Shown: positions 35,450-45,032, numbered from the stretch's first letter. The stretch is 64,000 bases of DNA from Pedobacter jejuensis (GCF_003725795.1 NZ_RBEE01000011.1:124001-188000), one strand, 5' to 3'. The notes: generated by a model not told the origin, from the letters alone. Translations and numbers: made by a program.

Positions 35450-36997
35450 TTATAATCCACCTTTTCTATTCGATTTTGTTTGAACTGGCCAAGTAACTTG
35501 TTTGCCTGTACGTTCGTTCACAGGCAAATCAGTTGCTTTTTCTGTCGATGTTTTTTCAGGGTCTTCGCATGCCATATAAACCATAATTGCAGCTAAAATC
35601 ACATTGCTTCTTATCTCATCAAAAACTAATTTATCATAGCTGTCGCGGTTTGTGTGCCAGGTATAAGTTCCATAATCCCAACTGGTAGAACTTAGCGAAT
35701 AGCCTAATGCTCCGGCTGCAACAAATGATGCAAAATCAGAACCTCCTGCACCTGGCATTCCTGGGAAACTGGTTTTAATTTGATTTTTGATGGTATCAGG
35801 TACTGCAGCTAACCAACGTGTTATGTAATCTTTGGATTTAGCAAAACCTTGTCCGCCAATATTAACCACTCTACCTGTTCCATTATCTTGGTTAAATAAT
35901 GCCTGTAAGTTGCTCACAATTTCCGGATGGTCTTCTACAAAAGCTCGCGAACCATTTAAGCCTTGCTCTTCACTTCCCCAATGGCCAACTAAAATTGTAC
36001 GTTTGGGGTTCGGATAAAATTTCTTTAAAATCCGCATGGCTTCCATCATCAAAATTGTTCCAGAACCATTATCTGTTGCGCCACTTGCAGCATCCCATGA
36101 ATCAAAGTGTGCCGATAGCATAACATATTCTTTAGGTTTCTGCTTACCTTTTATTTCTGCAATTGTATTAAATGTTGGCACAACACCCAATTCTTTGGAT
36201 TCTGACTCTATTTTTAACATCGGTTTATTTCCATTTACTGCTAAGCGATAAACAAGACCATAGTCTTCAACCGATAAATCAACAGTGGGGATTTTAGTTG
36301 TATTTGCGCCAAAAACTTTATCTACACCAAAACCCTGCGACCAATTGTTTATAATGATGCCTGCTGCACCTGCGTTTTCAATCGCTAAGGCTAAATTTTT
36401 AGCATTTAAACCAGTTTTAGAAATCCCTGCTGCCCAGGCTTTTGCAGCATCTGCTTTTTCTTTCTTGTATTTGTCGAACAAATCTTTTGTAGCAAATTCT
36501 TCCCAGTTTTTTTCTGGTCGGCCAGAAATTTGATTCATTGAAATTAAAACTAGCTTTCCTTTAGCGTTTGGTAACCATTTTTGAAAAGAAATGGAATCGG
36601 TAATGGCAGGCAAAACAATTGCTTCAGCGTTAACAGCCTTACCGTTAGTTGATGGACTCCACGCCAATTGTGTACCTTCTAAGGTTCTTAATCTTGGGCT
36701 AACCAAATCAATATGTGTTACGCCTCTTTCCCAACCACGCCATTCGCCCCATTTTTCGTTTCTTGCAGAGATTCCCCAATCGCTGTATTTTTTAACTGCC
36801 CAATCGTTCGCTTGTTTCATTTGCGGTGAGCCAACCAATCGCGGACCAACAACATCAAGAAGTTCGTGAGCTAATTTTTCTAATTGTGAGTTTTCGTTAA
36901 CCTCTTTAACGATATTATCGATTATTTTTTTGTCTTGCGCAAAAATAAAAGATGAGGTAAATAGTAGGAAAGTTGGAAATAGTAGTTTTTTATTCAT
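35450..36997 (-). CDS. M28 family zinc aminopeptidase/carboxypeptidase, secreted
   Basis: 515 residues. Signal peptide 1-20 (LLFPTFLLFTSSFIFAQ). A PA-type insert occupies about 120-275. Zinc ligands are His-297 (SAHFDSWD), Asp-309 (GATDNGSG), the glutamates 343-344 (WGSEEQG; one catalytic, one ligand), Asp-371 (FNQDNG) and His near 462 (YTWHTNRD). Likely releases N-terminal amino acids from peptides in the periplasm or outside; human PGCP-like architecture. Monocistronic with its own terminator. Confidence 0.9.
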   Translation of the reverse strand: MNKKLLFPTFLLFTSSFIFAQDKKIIDNIVKEVNENSQLEKLAHELLDVVGPRLVGSPQMKQANDWAVKKYSDWGISARNEKWGEWRGWERGVTHIDLVSPRLRTLEGTQLAWSPSTNGKAVNAEAIVLPAITDSISFQKWLPNAKGKLVLISMNQISGRPEKNWEEFATKDLFDKYKKEKADAAKAWAAGISKTGLNAKNLALAIENAGAAGIIINNWSQGFGVDKVFGANTTKIPTVDLSVEDYGLVYRLAVNGNKPMLKIESESKELGVVPTFNTIAEIKGKQKPKEYVMLSAHFDSWDAASGATDNGSGTILMMEAMRILKKFYPNPKRTILVGHWGSEEQGLNGSRAFVEDHPEIVSNLQALFNQDNGTGRVVNIGGQGFAKSKDYITRWLAAVPDTIKNQIKTSFPGMPGAGGSDFASFVAAGALGYSLSSTSWDYGTYTWHTNRDSYDKLVFDEIRSNVILAAIMVYMACEDPEKTSTEKATDLPVNERTGKQVTWPVQTKSNRKGGL

Positions 36998-37229
36998 TTC
37001 AGTTTGCTTAATTGATAGGCTAATTTAAGGATTAAGGTGATGGGAGTGGTGATGTTAATGGAAATGTTGCAGATTGGTATGTTTTACCAGCTCTGGGATG
37101 GCTCTTTCTTTATTCTCTATAAAAAAGAGGCGTTTCTGCGAGCTTATCTTCTGCAGATGAGCTTATGAAAGTTTGTGGTGTTCTGAAAGTTTGTTTAAAA
37201 CATCCTCCATAAAATACAGCTTATATTTC

Positions 37230-37582
37230 CGCGTCTTCTGTGTTTCCATGGCAAATCTCAGGAAAGCGTATTATCACTGTAGTTTTTAGGCGTTTGAATT
37301 CCCCTCTTGAGGGGTGCGCGAAGGGTGGTTTTTTTTTACTGCCTCTCCCCAAGAATTAAAAAACCTGTGTATTTTAAACCTAATTGCCGTGGAAAGCCCT
37401 CAATCCCGATTTTTCATCGGGAGCGGACCTGAAACAAAAAGCAGGACTGAATTAACCGAAGTTCTTCAAGCCCTGCTTTTCATATTATATTTAAATATTA
37501 ATTAGTCGATTTGTACAAATGAACCAATGACTAATGAACCAATTTAGTTATTCAACATTTTAATAAAAGCACCTAATTTAGC
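37230..37582. repeat. Segmental duplication, copy A (includes a copied accD 3' end)
   Basis: Matches 37745-38099 at an offset of 514-517 bp: CTTCTGTGTTTCC, GGAAAGCGTATTATCACTG, CCCCTCTTGAGGGG, a CCGATTTTTCATCGG palindrome, an AAAAGCAGG/CCTGCTTTT hairpin and TTAGTTATTCA. It ends in a copy of the last 12 codons of accD (LGAFIKMLNN, stop at 37544), now detached from any gene. Confidence 0.9.
37436..37481. terminator. Hairpin in duplication copy A
   Basis: AAAAGCAGG ... CCTGCTTTT; duplicate of the accD terminator at 37953-37998, left without a gene to terminate. Confidence 0.6.
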
Positions 37583-37586
37583 GACA

Positions 37587-37652
37587 CGTCTTGCTGAATT
37601 TATTTCAGCATCTTTCCTGCCAATAAGACCCTGAAATAAATTCAGGGTGACG
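37587..37652. repeat. Double-hairpin dispersed element (66 bp)
   Basis: CGTCTTGCTGAATTTATTTC ... TTCAGGGTGACG: two hairpins, GCTGAA/TTCAGC and ACCCTGAA/TTCAGGGT, separated by a short spacer. Inverted copies lie in the 256-bp array (12198-12262, 12454-12518) and a diverged copy at 45295-45371. It separates the two duplication copies. Confidence 0.85.
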
Positions 37653-37744
37653 TTAACTCGCAAAAAGCAACTTATTAATAATGTTAAGGAAAACCAATAA
37701 TCGAGCTCAGGTTTATAGCGTCGTTCAATCCGGCTTGTATCTCT

Positions 37745-38099
37745 GTGACTTCTGTGTTTCCGTGGCAAATCTCAGGAAAGCGTATTATCACTGTAGTTTT
37801 TAGGCGTTTGAATTCCCCTCTTGAGGGGTGCCCGAAGGGCGGGGTGTTGTTTTTACTGCCTCTTCCCAAGAATTACAGAACCTGAGTAATTTAAACCTGA
37901 TTGCCGTGGAAAGCCCGCAATCCCGATTTTTCATCGGGAGCGGACTTGAAACAAAAAGCAGGACTGAATTAACCGAAGTTCTTCAAGCCCTGCTTTTCAT
38001 ATTATATTTAAATATTAATTAGTCGATTTGCACAAATGAACAAATGACTAATGAACCAATTTAGTTATTCATCATTTTAATAAAAGCACCTAATTTAGC
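37745..38099. repeat. Segmental duplication, copy B (adjoins intact accD)
   Basis: The copy that still runs into the functional accD 3' end (stop at 38061). It differs from copy A at scattered positions, e.g. TTCATCATT against TTCAACATT in the accD tail, so the duplication is not very recent. Confidence 0.9.
37953..37998 (-). terminator. Terminator of accD
   Basis: AAAAGCAGG ... CCTGCTTTT with a ~26-base loop; on either strand the stem ends in T4. It lies 63 bp after the accD stop. Confidence 0.65.
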
Positions 38100-38906
38100 T
38101 TTCATTGCCCTTCTATCTACAATAAAATCTAGAAAACCGTGTTCTAAAACGAATTCTGATGTTTGGAAACCTTTTGGTAAATCCTTTTTAATGGTTTCTT
38201 TTATAACACGGGGTCCGGCAAAACCAATTAACGCACCTGGTTCGGCAATGTTAATATCGCCTAACATTGCATAAGATGCCGTTACGCCGCCCGTTGTTGG
38301 GTCGGTTAGTAAAGAAATGTATGGTATTTTTGCCTGACTTAATAAAGCTAGTTTAGCTGATGTTTTAGCCATTTGCATTAGCGAAAATGCAGCTTCCATC
38401 ATTCTTGCACCGCCAGATTTTGAAATCATTAAGAAGGGAATTTTATGCTTAATGCTGTAATCTATAGAGCGAGCAATTTTTTCGCCAACTACCGAACCCA
38501 TAGAACCGCCAATGAAAGCAAAATCCATACAGGCAATTACCAAATCCTGACCTTCAATTTTACCAACACCAGCACGAATTGCATCTTTCAAACCAGTTTT
38601 GGCCTGACTTTCGATAATTCTTTCTGTGTAAGGTTTATTGTCGTTAAAATTTAGTGGGTCGCCAGATGTTAAATTGGCGAAAAGCTCTTTAAAGTCATTA
38701 TTATCAAATAAAACTTCGAAATATTCTTTAGAACCTACCCGAAGGTGATAATCGCAATAATGGCAAACGTATTTGTTTTCCTGAAGTTCGGTTTGATGAA
38801 GCGGTTTTTTGCAATTCGGACATTTGTTCCATACGCCATCAGGTGCTTCTTTCTTCTCTTCAGTTTTGGTAATAATACCTTTATTCTCTCTCTTAAACCA
38901 AGCCAT
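38061..38906 (-). CDS. accD: Acetyl-CoA carboxylase carboxyltransferase subunit beta
   Basis: 281 residues. The N-terminal zinc ribbon has Cys-29, 32, 48 and 51 (CPNC ... CHYC). The crotonase-like carboxyltransferase core includes [36 protein letters not shown] and IGFAGPRVI with [12 protein letters not shown]. With AccA it transfers carboxyl from biotin to acetyl-CoA, starting fatty acid synthesis. Its last codons have been copied ~517 bp downstream. Confidence 0.95.
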   Translation of the reverse strand: MAWFKRENKGIITKTEEKKEAPDGVWNKCPNCKKPLHQTELQENKYVCHYCDYHLRVGSKEYFEVLFDNNDFKELFANLTSGDPLNFNDNKPYTERIIESQAKTGLKDAIRAGVGKIEGQDLVIACMDFAFIGGSMGSVVGEKIARSIDYSIKHKIPFLMISKSGGARMMEAAFSLMQMAKTSAKLALLSQAKIPYISLLTDPTTGGVTASYAMLGDINIAEPGALIGFAGPRVIKETIKKDLPKGFQTSEFVLEHGFLDFIVDRRAMKAKLGAFIKMMNN

Positions 38907-39189
38907 ATTTTATTTTAAAGAATTGGATTGCAAAGAAACGAAAAATATAATCAAGTTTATAAATTAGCAGGAATCAAATTTCAATAATCAAACCTGGTAG
39001 GAGAGAATGACCAAAAATCAAATCTCCATAGTCAAATTAGCGGGAAGGAATAACTAAGAATCGAATTTCAACCATAAAAACACTCTTTCCGATTTGTAAT
39101 GTTTTAAAATTGCTTATTGAAACTTCATCATTCATCTTAATTGTTTATTGAAAATTGATAATTGTTTAATATTTGATTATTTAGCCCAA

Positions 39190-39229
39190 AGTGTTTCTTT
39201 TACACTAAGGATAATGTGTTTGTTACACT
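39190..39229. promoter_or_regulatory. Paired GTGTTT(N)TTACACT inverted repeats upstream of fbaA
   Basis: AGTGTTTCTTTTACACT (39190-39206) and TGTGTTTGTTACACT (from 39215) are two similar imperfect palindromes ~25 bp apart, about 100 bp before the aldolase start. Possible operator; no known factor assigned. The remaining 425-bp gap from accD (38907 on) has weak AATCAAAT-type repeats and nothing else. Confidence 0.35.
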
Positions 39230-39331
39230 AAACCTGCCTTATTTGGTTCTAAGGCAAATAATTCTGTTGTTACAAAAGCTACATAATGTTAATTTTTTTT
39301 ATAACTTAGGACTTAATAAAATTAACAAGAG

Positions 39332-40411
39332 ATGAGTTTAAAAGGCTACAAAGGCGTAATTTACGGAGATGCCGTTCAAGAATTATTTGAACAGGCTAAA
39401 AAACATCAGTTTGCTTTACCAGCGGTAAACGTAACCGGTACAAACACGGTTAACGCGGTATTGGAAACTGCTAAGGCAGTAAATTCGCCTGTTATGATTC
39501 AATTATCTAATGGTGGTGCGCAGTTCTATGCTGGTAAAACTTTAGATAATGAGAAATTGCAAGCATGTATTTTAGGTGCAGTATCGGCAGCTAAACATGT
39601 ACATTTATTGGCAGAGCATTATGGTGTTGCAGTCGTTTTACATACAGACCACGCCGCTAAAAAATTATTGCCTTGGATTGATGGCCTTTTAGATCATGGC
39701 GAAAAATTCTTCGCTGAAACTGGTAAACCTTTGTTTTCTTCGCACATGTTAGATTTATCAGAAGAATCGATAGAAGAAAACATGGAAATTTCTGCGAAGT
39801 ATTTGGCTCGCATGGCAAAAATGAATATGACTATCGAAATCGAACTTGGCGTTACAGGTGGTGAGGAAGATGGTGTTGATAATAGTGATGTTGATAGTTC
39901 GAAATTATATACTCAGCCAAGTGAAGTTGCTTATGCTTACGAAGAATTAAGCAAAGTTTCTCCACGCTTTACTGTTGCAGCAGCTTTTGGTAATGTTCAT
40001 GGTGTTTATAAACCAGGAAACGTAAAATTACAACCAGTTATTCTTAAAAACTCTCAGGATTTTGTGAAAGAGAAATTTAGCTTAACTGCTGAAAAACCGA
40101 TTAACTTCGTTTTTCATGGCGGTTCTGGTTCTTCGCAAGAGGAAATTAGAGAAGCAATTTCTTATGGTGCCATTAAAATGAACATTGACACAGATATGCA
40201 ATGGGCATTTTGGGAAGGTATTTTAGAATATTATAAAAAGAACGAAGCTTATCTTCAAGGCCAGATTGGTAACCCTGATGGAGAGGATAAACCAAACAAA
40301 AAGTATTACGACCCACGTGTATGGTTGCGTAAAGGCGAAGAAACTTTTGTTAAGCGTTTAACGAGTGCTTTCGAAGATTTAAATTGCATTAATGTTAACG
40401 ATAAGCTATAA
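39332..40411 (+). CDS. fbaA: Fructose-bisphosphate aldolase, class II
   Basis: 359 residues, the E. coli FbaA length. Zinc and active-site segments: VVLHTDHAAKKLLPWIDGLL (His-Thr-Asp-His), IEIELGVTGGEEDGVDN, AAFGNVHGVYKPGNV, FVFHGGSGSS and KMNIDTDMQWAFW. Cleaves fructose-1,6-bisphosphate in glycolysis and forms it in gluconeogenesis. Single gene with its own terminator. Confidence 0.95.
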   Translation: MSLKGYKGVIYGDAVQELFEQAKKHQFALPAVNVTGTNTVNAVLETAKAVNSPVMIQLSNGGAQFYAGKTLDNEKLQACILGAVSAAKHVHLLAEHYGVAVVLHTDHAAKKLLPWIDGLLDHGEKFFAETGKPLFSSHMLDLSEESIEENMEISAKYLARMAKMNMTIEIELGVTGGEEDGVDNSDVDSSKLYTQPSEVAYAYEELSKVSPRFTVAAAFGNVHGVYKPGNVKLQPVILKNSQDFVKEKFSLTAEKPINFVFHGGSGSSQEEIREAISYGAIKMNIDTDMQWAFWEGILEYYKKNEAYLQGQIGNPDGEDKPNKKYYDPRVWLRKGEETFVKRLTSAFEDLNCINVNDKL

Positions 40412-40481
40412 TGTTTTTGATTGATTCTGATGTTTGACTAATTATTCAATCATTCAAAAATCATTCATCCAATAATTAAAC

Positions 40482-40525
40482 AAAAGCGCCCTAGGTTTAA
40501 AAGCTTATGGCGCTTTTGTTTGTTT
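40482..40525 (+). terminator. Terminator of fbaA
   Basis: Stem AAAAGCGCC (40482-40490) with GGCGCTTTT (40509-40517), then GTTTGTTTT. Confidence 0.75.
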
Positions 40526-40553
40526 TATGGTATATTTAGGAAAACAATGTTTG

Positions 40554-41036
40554 ATGAAAAAATCCAAAAGTGATTCTAAAAAAAATAATTTTTTTGAAAA
40601 GTTTGCTAACGCTGCTACAAAATTCACAGGGAGTTCATTCGCATTTATTTCTGCAACAGCGATAGTAGTAATTTGGGCTATCACTGGTCCGCTTTTTAAT
40701 TATTCTGAAACCTGGCAATTGGTAATAAATACTGGAACCACGGTTATTACCTTTTTAATGGTCTTTTTAATTCAAAAGGCACAAAATAAAGATGGAAAGG
40801 CAATTCAGTTAAAATTAAACGAACTGATTGCTGCACAGCAAGGTGCGAGTAATAGAATGGTAGATATTGAGGACTTGAGTGAACAAGAATTAGATCAGTT
40901 GCATAAATTTTACGTTACAATTGCGAAACTTGCAAAGAAAGAGGCCGATATTCATTGTTCCCATTCTATAGATGTGGCAAAGGAGCTAAACGAAATGAAA
41001 TTGAAAACAAATAAAAATCTTAAACAACCAAAATAA
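40554..41036 (+). CDS. Low-affinity iron permease-like small membrane protein
   Basis: 160 residues from ATG 40554 (an in-frame ATG at 40527 lies in the fbaA terminator tail). Two membrane helices, around 28-46 (FAFISATAIVVIWAITGP) and 58-76 (LVINTGTTVITFLMVFLIQ), followed by QNKDGKAIQLKLNELI. This is the pattern of PF04120, named after fungal Fet4 but of unproven role in bacteria. Its stop overlaps the GNAT start by one base. Confidence 0.82.
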   Translation: MKKSKSDSKKNNFFEKFANAATKFTGSSFAFISATAIVVIWAITGPLFNYSETWQLVINTGTTVITFLMVFLIQKAQNKDGKAIQLKLNELIAAQQGASNRMVDIEDLSEQELDQLHKFYVTIAKLAKKEADIHCSHSIDVAKELNEMKLKTNKNLKQPK

Positions 41037-41458
41037 TGAGTCTGCTAGTTCAAAAAGTTAATCATCCCGAAGATTTAGATAAAGTATTTGCTATACGTAA
41101 AGTTGTGTTTGTTGATGAACAAAATTGTCCACCCGAATTGGAATGGGAGCATGAAGATGAATCGACACATTTTTTGGCAACACAGAATGGCAGACCTTGT
41201 GGTGCTTGCAGATGGCGAAAAACAGAAAATGGCTATAAATTGGAGCGTTTTGCGGTTTTGAAAGATTTTAGAGGACAAGGTGTAGGTAGAGCGCTAATTG
41301 CAGAAGCATTATCTGATTTACCCTCCGATGCGGATTACGTTTATTTAAACTCACAATTGGATGCGATGAGTTTATATGCAAAATTTGGTTTTGTTGCAGA
41401 GGGCGATCAATTTGAAGAAGCTGGGATACAGCATTTTAAAATGGTAAAAAAGGTTTAG
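41036..41458 (+). CDS. GNAT family N-acetyltransferase
   Basis: 140 residues. The segment VFAIRKVVFVDEQNCPPELEWEHED is typical of the ElaA/YjcF-like GNATs. The acetyl-CoA loop is VLKDFRGQGVGRALI (R/Q-x-x-G-x-G/A), followed by LNSQLDAMSLYAKFGF. Substrate unknown. Translationally coupled to the upstream membrane protein. Confidence 0.88.
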   Translation: MSLLVQKVNHPEDLDKVFAIRKVVFVDEQNCPPELEWEHEDESTHFLATQNGRPCGACRWRKTENGYKLERFAVLKDFRGQGVGRALIAEALSDLPSDADYVYLNSQLDAMSLYAKFGFVAEGDQFEEAGIQHFKMVKKV

Positions 41459-41492
41459 CCTGATTTATTTGGGCATTGAACCTACAAACTAT

Positions 41493-42443
41493 TTATAGTT
41501 CTGCTAATTTTAATTTATCCCACATAAAAGGTTGTAGATACTGCCAATAGTCTCCTCCTAAAGATAGGTTTACCGTATGAGTCATATTCGGCTGAGGAAC
41601 TAAAGTACAAGTGTTTCCCGAGTTATTAATTGCTTGCTGTGTAGGTATTGCATTTTGTGTCCAGGTATATCCATCTGCGCCAGAGTCATATTCTTTGGCA
41701 TGAAACATTAATACTGGAGAATCGTAAGAATCAAATTTTATAAGTCCTGGTTGATTGGCAGGGTCACTATTAATCAGAGAGGAACCCGTTGAAATAGAAC
41801 CATTAGTTTTACTTGAAAGACCAGGAAAATTGTTAATACCAATATTTGAATCATATTCAGTTGCATTTAGAAGTGAAAGCACACCACCTGCAGAACCTCC
41901 AAAAACCACAATTCTATTTGTATCAATGAAATATGTATTGGCATTATATTTTAAGTATCTAATCCCGTTTTGTATATCTTCTAAAGCACATTGAACTGCA
42001 AATAATCTCAATTGCGGACTTTGATTTCCTCCCGACTTTGTTAGCCTATAATTGAGCGATGCACATATATAGCCAGCTTGCGCATAGGTGTAGACTTCAG
42101 CCTTCCAGGCATCCTTATCTCCGCTAGAAAAGCCACCACCGTGAATCATAACTAACAGAGGTTGTTTTTTTGTACTACTAGCATTTGGCGGAAGATAAAT
42201 ATCCATGGTTAAGGATAGGTTATTGGTACCAACTTCGATTTGTTTAGTTTTTTCGGAGGTATATTGCAGATTTTGAAAATTAGGCCTTGTACTAAAAGTT
42301 ACTTCCTTTAATCGAATTTCAGATTCCTGATAAATATTTTTTAAATATTGTCCTTCGGGATTTATCGGTTTGGTTTCCTCATTTTTACTGCAACCCAATA
42401 GAGTTATTGAAATCAGTACAGTTAGTGTAAAAATCCTCATCAT
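41493..42443 (-). CDS. Alpha/beta-hydrolase esterase lipoprotein
   Basis: 316 residues. Lipoprotein signal MMRIFTLTVLISITLLGCSK (Cys at 18). The oxyanion motif is VMIHGGGFSSGD, the nucleophile elbow VVFGGSAGGVLS, and a candidate His is near NMTHTVNLS. This is a carboxylesterase/Est-like (BD-FAE or type-B-like) fold, anchored in the envelope; substrates may be acetylated sugars or small esters. Converges with the GNAT gene; the upstream 189 bp shows no clear motif. Confidence 0.86.
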   Translation of the reverse strand: MMRIFTLTVLISITLLGCSKNEETKPINPEGQYLKNIYQESEIRLKEVTFSTRPNFQNLQYTSEKTKQIEVGTNNLSLTMDIYLPPNASSTKKQPLLVMIHGGGFSSGDKDAWKAEVYTYAQAGYICASLNYRLTKSGGNQSPQLRLFAVQCALEDIQNGIRYLKYNANTYFIDTNRIVVFGGSAGGVLSLLNATEYDSNIGINNFPGLSSKTNGSISTGSSLINSDPANQPGLIKFDSYDSPVLMFHAKEYDSGADGYTWTQNAIPTQQAINNSGNTCTLVPQPNMTHTVNLSLGGDYWQYLQPFMWDKLKLAEL

Positions 42444-42632
42444 TGTCTAGTTTAACATTTTGACGTTATATCTTATCAAAAGTTTAACGATATGTTAAGA
42501 GAATATGACTTTGATCTTTATTGGTAGATGAACTTACAAATATTTGAATTTGAGAAATTAAAATTTAAGCTGAATGGAAAGATTTAGGCTATTTCAATTG
42601 GAAATATTATTAAATGTTTAGAATGACATGAT

Positions 42633-43499
42633 TTAAGATTGATTAAATAATCTTCCAGATAATTTCATTGCCTCGTCCCATTTATCCATATTAAGTTCCA
42701 CAGTTTCGCATCTGCTGTTTAAATAGGCTATTACATCTTCTGTGGCTATATTACCTGTTAAATCATCAGCAGCCATTGGGCAACCTCCATAACCCTTTAG
42801 GGCAGAATCGATTCGCTTCACACCTGAATTATAAGCTGCCTCAATTTTCTCAAATCGCTCGGCAGGAGTGGAGTGTAAATGAATTCCGATTTCGGTATTG
42901 CTGAACCTAGTAATAAGTTTAGGTAGAATATTGGTAATACTTTCTGGAGTTGAAACGCCAACCGTATCGGCTAAAGAAAGAATTTTAACGCCTTTCGACA
43001 CAAGAATATCAGCCCATTTTTCTACAATCTCATAGTTCCAAACATCACCATAAGGATTTCCAAAGCCCATTGATAGGTAAATAACAGCTGTTTTATTGTT
43101 GTTAGCACAAAGCAAAAGCATCTCTTCAACAGTTGCTAATGATTGCTCAATACTAGAATTTGTATTGCGTTGTTGAAAAGTTTCGGAAATGGAAAATGGA
43201 AAACCGAGGTAACTAATCTCATTATGTTTAATAGCCGCTTCAACGCCTTTTAAATTGGCTACAATGGCTAAAAGTTTGGTAGAAGTGTTACCTAAATCTA
43301 AATTAGAAAGAACTTCACTGGTATCAGCCATCTGCAGAATTGCTTTTGGAGATACGAAACTTCCAAAATCTAAGGTATCAAAACCCACTTTAAGTAGCAG
43401 ATTTAAATATGCTGCCTTTAATTCTGTTGGAATGAATCCGTGCAAGCCTTGCATGGCATCACGTGGGCATTCTACTAACTTAAATTGGTTTAGGCTCAT
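42633..43499 (-). CDS. Hydroxymethylglutaryl-CoA lyase
   Basis: 288 residues, DRE-TIM-like barrel. It begins VECPRDAMQGLHGFIPTE (metal-binding Arg-Asp), with DFGSFVSPKAILQMAD, the metal histidines in GIHLHSTP and the catalytic Cys in GYGGCPMAADDLTGN. It cleaves HMG-CoA to acetoacetate and acetyl-CoA, in leucine degradation. Upstream lies a simple-sequence region. Confidence 0.9.
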   Translation of the reverse strand: MSLNQFKLVECPRDAMQGLHGFIPTELKAAYLNLLLKVGFDTLDFGSFVSPKAILQMADTSEVLSNLDLGNTSTKLLAIVANLKGVEAAIKHNEISYLGFPFSISETFQQRNTNSSIEQSLATVEEMLLLCANNNKTAVIYLSMGFGNPYGDVWNYEIVEKWADILVSKGVKILSLADTVGVSTPESITNILPKLITRFSNTEIGIHLHSTPAERFEKIEAAYNSGVKRIDSALKGYGGCPMAADDLTGNIATEDVIAYLNSRCETVELNMDKWDEAMKLSGRLFNQS

Positions 43500-43618
43500 A
43501 TCGATTCGGTTTTAACCGCAAATTGCTCAAAGTTTTCCACAAAGAAGATATTAAACAACTATTTAATGGAAATGGACGATGGGTGATTGAAAATGGATAA
43601 TTGAAAATGGAAAATGGG

Positions 43619-43725
43619 CAATGAACAATTAATAACTACCAATGAACCAATGACCAATAAACCAATTACCAATGATCCAATGAACGAACGTACTAATGAC
43701 CAATGAACCAATGATCTAATGAACT
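43619..43725. repeat. Simple-sequence ACCAATGA-type repeat
   Basis: Imperfect iterations of ACCAATGAMC (e.g. ACCAATGAACCAATGACC) about ten times. The same motif appears at 37517, 38034, 49560 (reverse strand) and 50093. It overlaps the last codons of the NADH dehydrogenase gene. Confidence 0.8.
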
Positions 43726-45032
43726 TCCTTTGCTTCTTCTCTATAATCGATGCTTCTGTCTTTAGCAAATGTTCTGATAATCAATCTTGTGCCTCTATCA
43801 TAGCTGAAATAACTCCAAAGCCAATTGATAAAAACAATAAGTTTATTTCGAAAGCCGACTAAGGTCATCAGGTGAACAAACATCCAGGTAAACCAGGCAA
43901 ATATTCCTTGAAAATGAATTTTACCTATATCAACTACAGCTTTATTTCTGCCAACGGTTGCCATTGAACCTTTATCGAAATATTTAAATTTTTCAAGCGG
44001 CTTTTTTTCTACGATATTCATCAAGTTTTTTGCTAAATGATGCCCCTGTTGTATGGCTGCTGGAGCAACTCCCGGGTGCCCGTTTGGCGTTTCTTCATCA
44101 ATAATAGCAGCAACATCGCCAATAGCATAAACATTTGGATAACCTACCACTAAGTTCTGGGTATCTGTTTTCAATCTTCCTCCACGAACAACTTCGGCTT
44201 TATCCAAACCAGCTAAAACTTCCCCTTTTACTCCAGCACTCCAAATAACGGTAGAGCTTAAAATTGGCGATTTATCTTGTAAGCTTAAGGTATGTCCATC
44301 GTAACCTAATACGCGGGTTTCATTCATTACTTTAACGCCCATTTGCAATAAGAAATCTTTTGATTTCTGTTGGGCTTGTGGAGACATCGGACCTAGCAAC
44401 TCAGGCGAATTTTCAACAAGGTATATGTTCACCTTTTTCAAATCCATTTCCGGGTAATCGTTAGGAATAACATGCTTTTTAAGCTCAGCAATGGCACCAG
44501 CGGTTTCTACACCTGTTGGTCCGCCGCCAACAACAACAAAATTTAATAAAGCACTCTTTTTGTCCTTATCTGTTTCGATAAGTGATTTTTCGAAGTTTTG
44601 TAGAATCAAGCTTCTTAAGTCTAATGCTTCTGGGATAGATTTCATTGGCATTGAATTCGCTTCAATTTCTTTATTGCCGAAGAAATTACTGGTTGAGCCC
44701 GTTGCAATTACCAGATAATCATAATTAACTTTTCCAATATCAGTTAGCAAACAATTTTCTGCTGCAATAACCTCTTTAACTTTAGCTACCCTAAAAGTTA
44801 GGTTTTTTTGTCCTTTGAAAATTTTACGAAGTGGAAAAGCGATAGAATCTGCCTCCAATCCTCCTGTAGCTACCTGATATAGTAAAGGTTGAAAAGTGTG
44901 GTAATTATGTTTATCCAACATAACCACTTGAAAAGGTTTGTTTTTTAATCTTTTTGCTAATTCGATTCCACCAAATCCACCGCCAACTATAACTACTCTA
45001 GGGTATTCACTTTTAGGAAGTTGTAAATCCAT
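43716..45032 (-). CDS. NAD(P)/FAD-dependent oxidoreductase, type II NADH dehydrogenase
   Basis: 438 residues. The FAD fold has VVIVGGGFGGIELAKRL near residue 14, then the family segment YHTFQPLLYQVATGGL. The NADH fold has FVVVGGGPTGVETAGAI. The FAD closing motif is VYAIGDVAA. The C-terminus has hydrophobic stretches for membrane attachment (FAWFTWMFVHLMTLVGF). It passes electrons from NADH to menaquinone without pumping protons. Its last codons run into the ACCAATGA simple repeat. Confidence 0.92.
   Translation of the reverse strand: MDLQLPKSEYPRVVIVGGGFGGIELAKRLKNKPFQVVMLDKHNYHTFQPLLYQVATGGLEADSIAFPLRKIFKGQKNLTFRVAKVKEVIAAENCLLTDIGKVNYDYLVIATGSTSNFFGNKEIEANSMPMKSIPEALDLRSLILQNFEKSLIETDKDKKSALLNFVVVGGGPTGVETAGAIAELKKHVIPNDYPEMDLKKVNIYLVENSPELLGPMSPQAQQKSKDFLLQMGVKVMNETRVLGYDGHTLSLQDKSPILSSTVIWSAGVKGEVLAGLDKAEVVRGGRLKTDTQNLVVGYPNVYAIGDVAAIIDEETPNGHPGVAPAAIQQGHHLAKNLMNIVEKKPLEKFKYFDKGSMATVGRNKAVVDIGKIHFQGIFAWFTWMFVHLMTLVGFRNKLIVFINWLWSYFSYDRGTRLIIRTFAKDRSIDYREEAKEVH

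Noticed and set aside
37544-37768. 74-codon minus-strand ORF ending in LGAFIKMLNN
   Set aside because: Only the last ~12 codons are copied from accD; the rest is intergenic repeat. Treated as part of the duplication, not as a gene.
37314-38022. Two nearly identical plus-strand ORFs of 63-64 codons (37314 and 37828)
   Set aside because: They lie in the duplicated intergenic block and cover its palindrome and terminator hairpin; repetition reflects the duplication, not a protein family.
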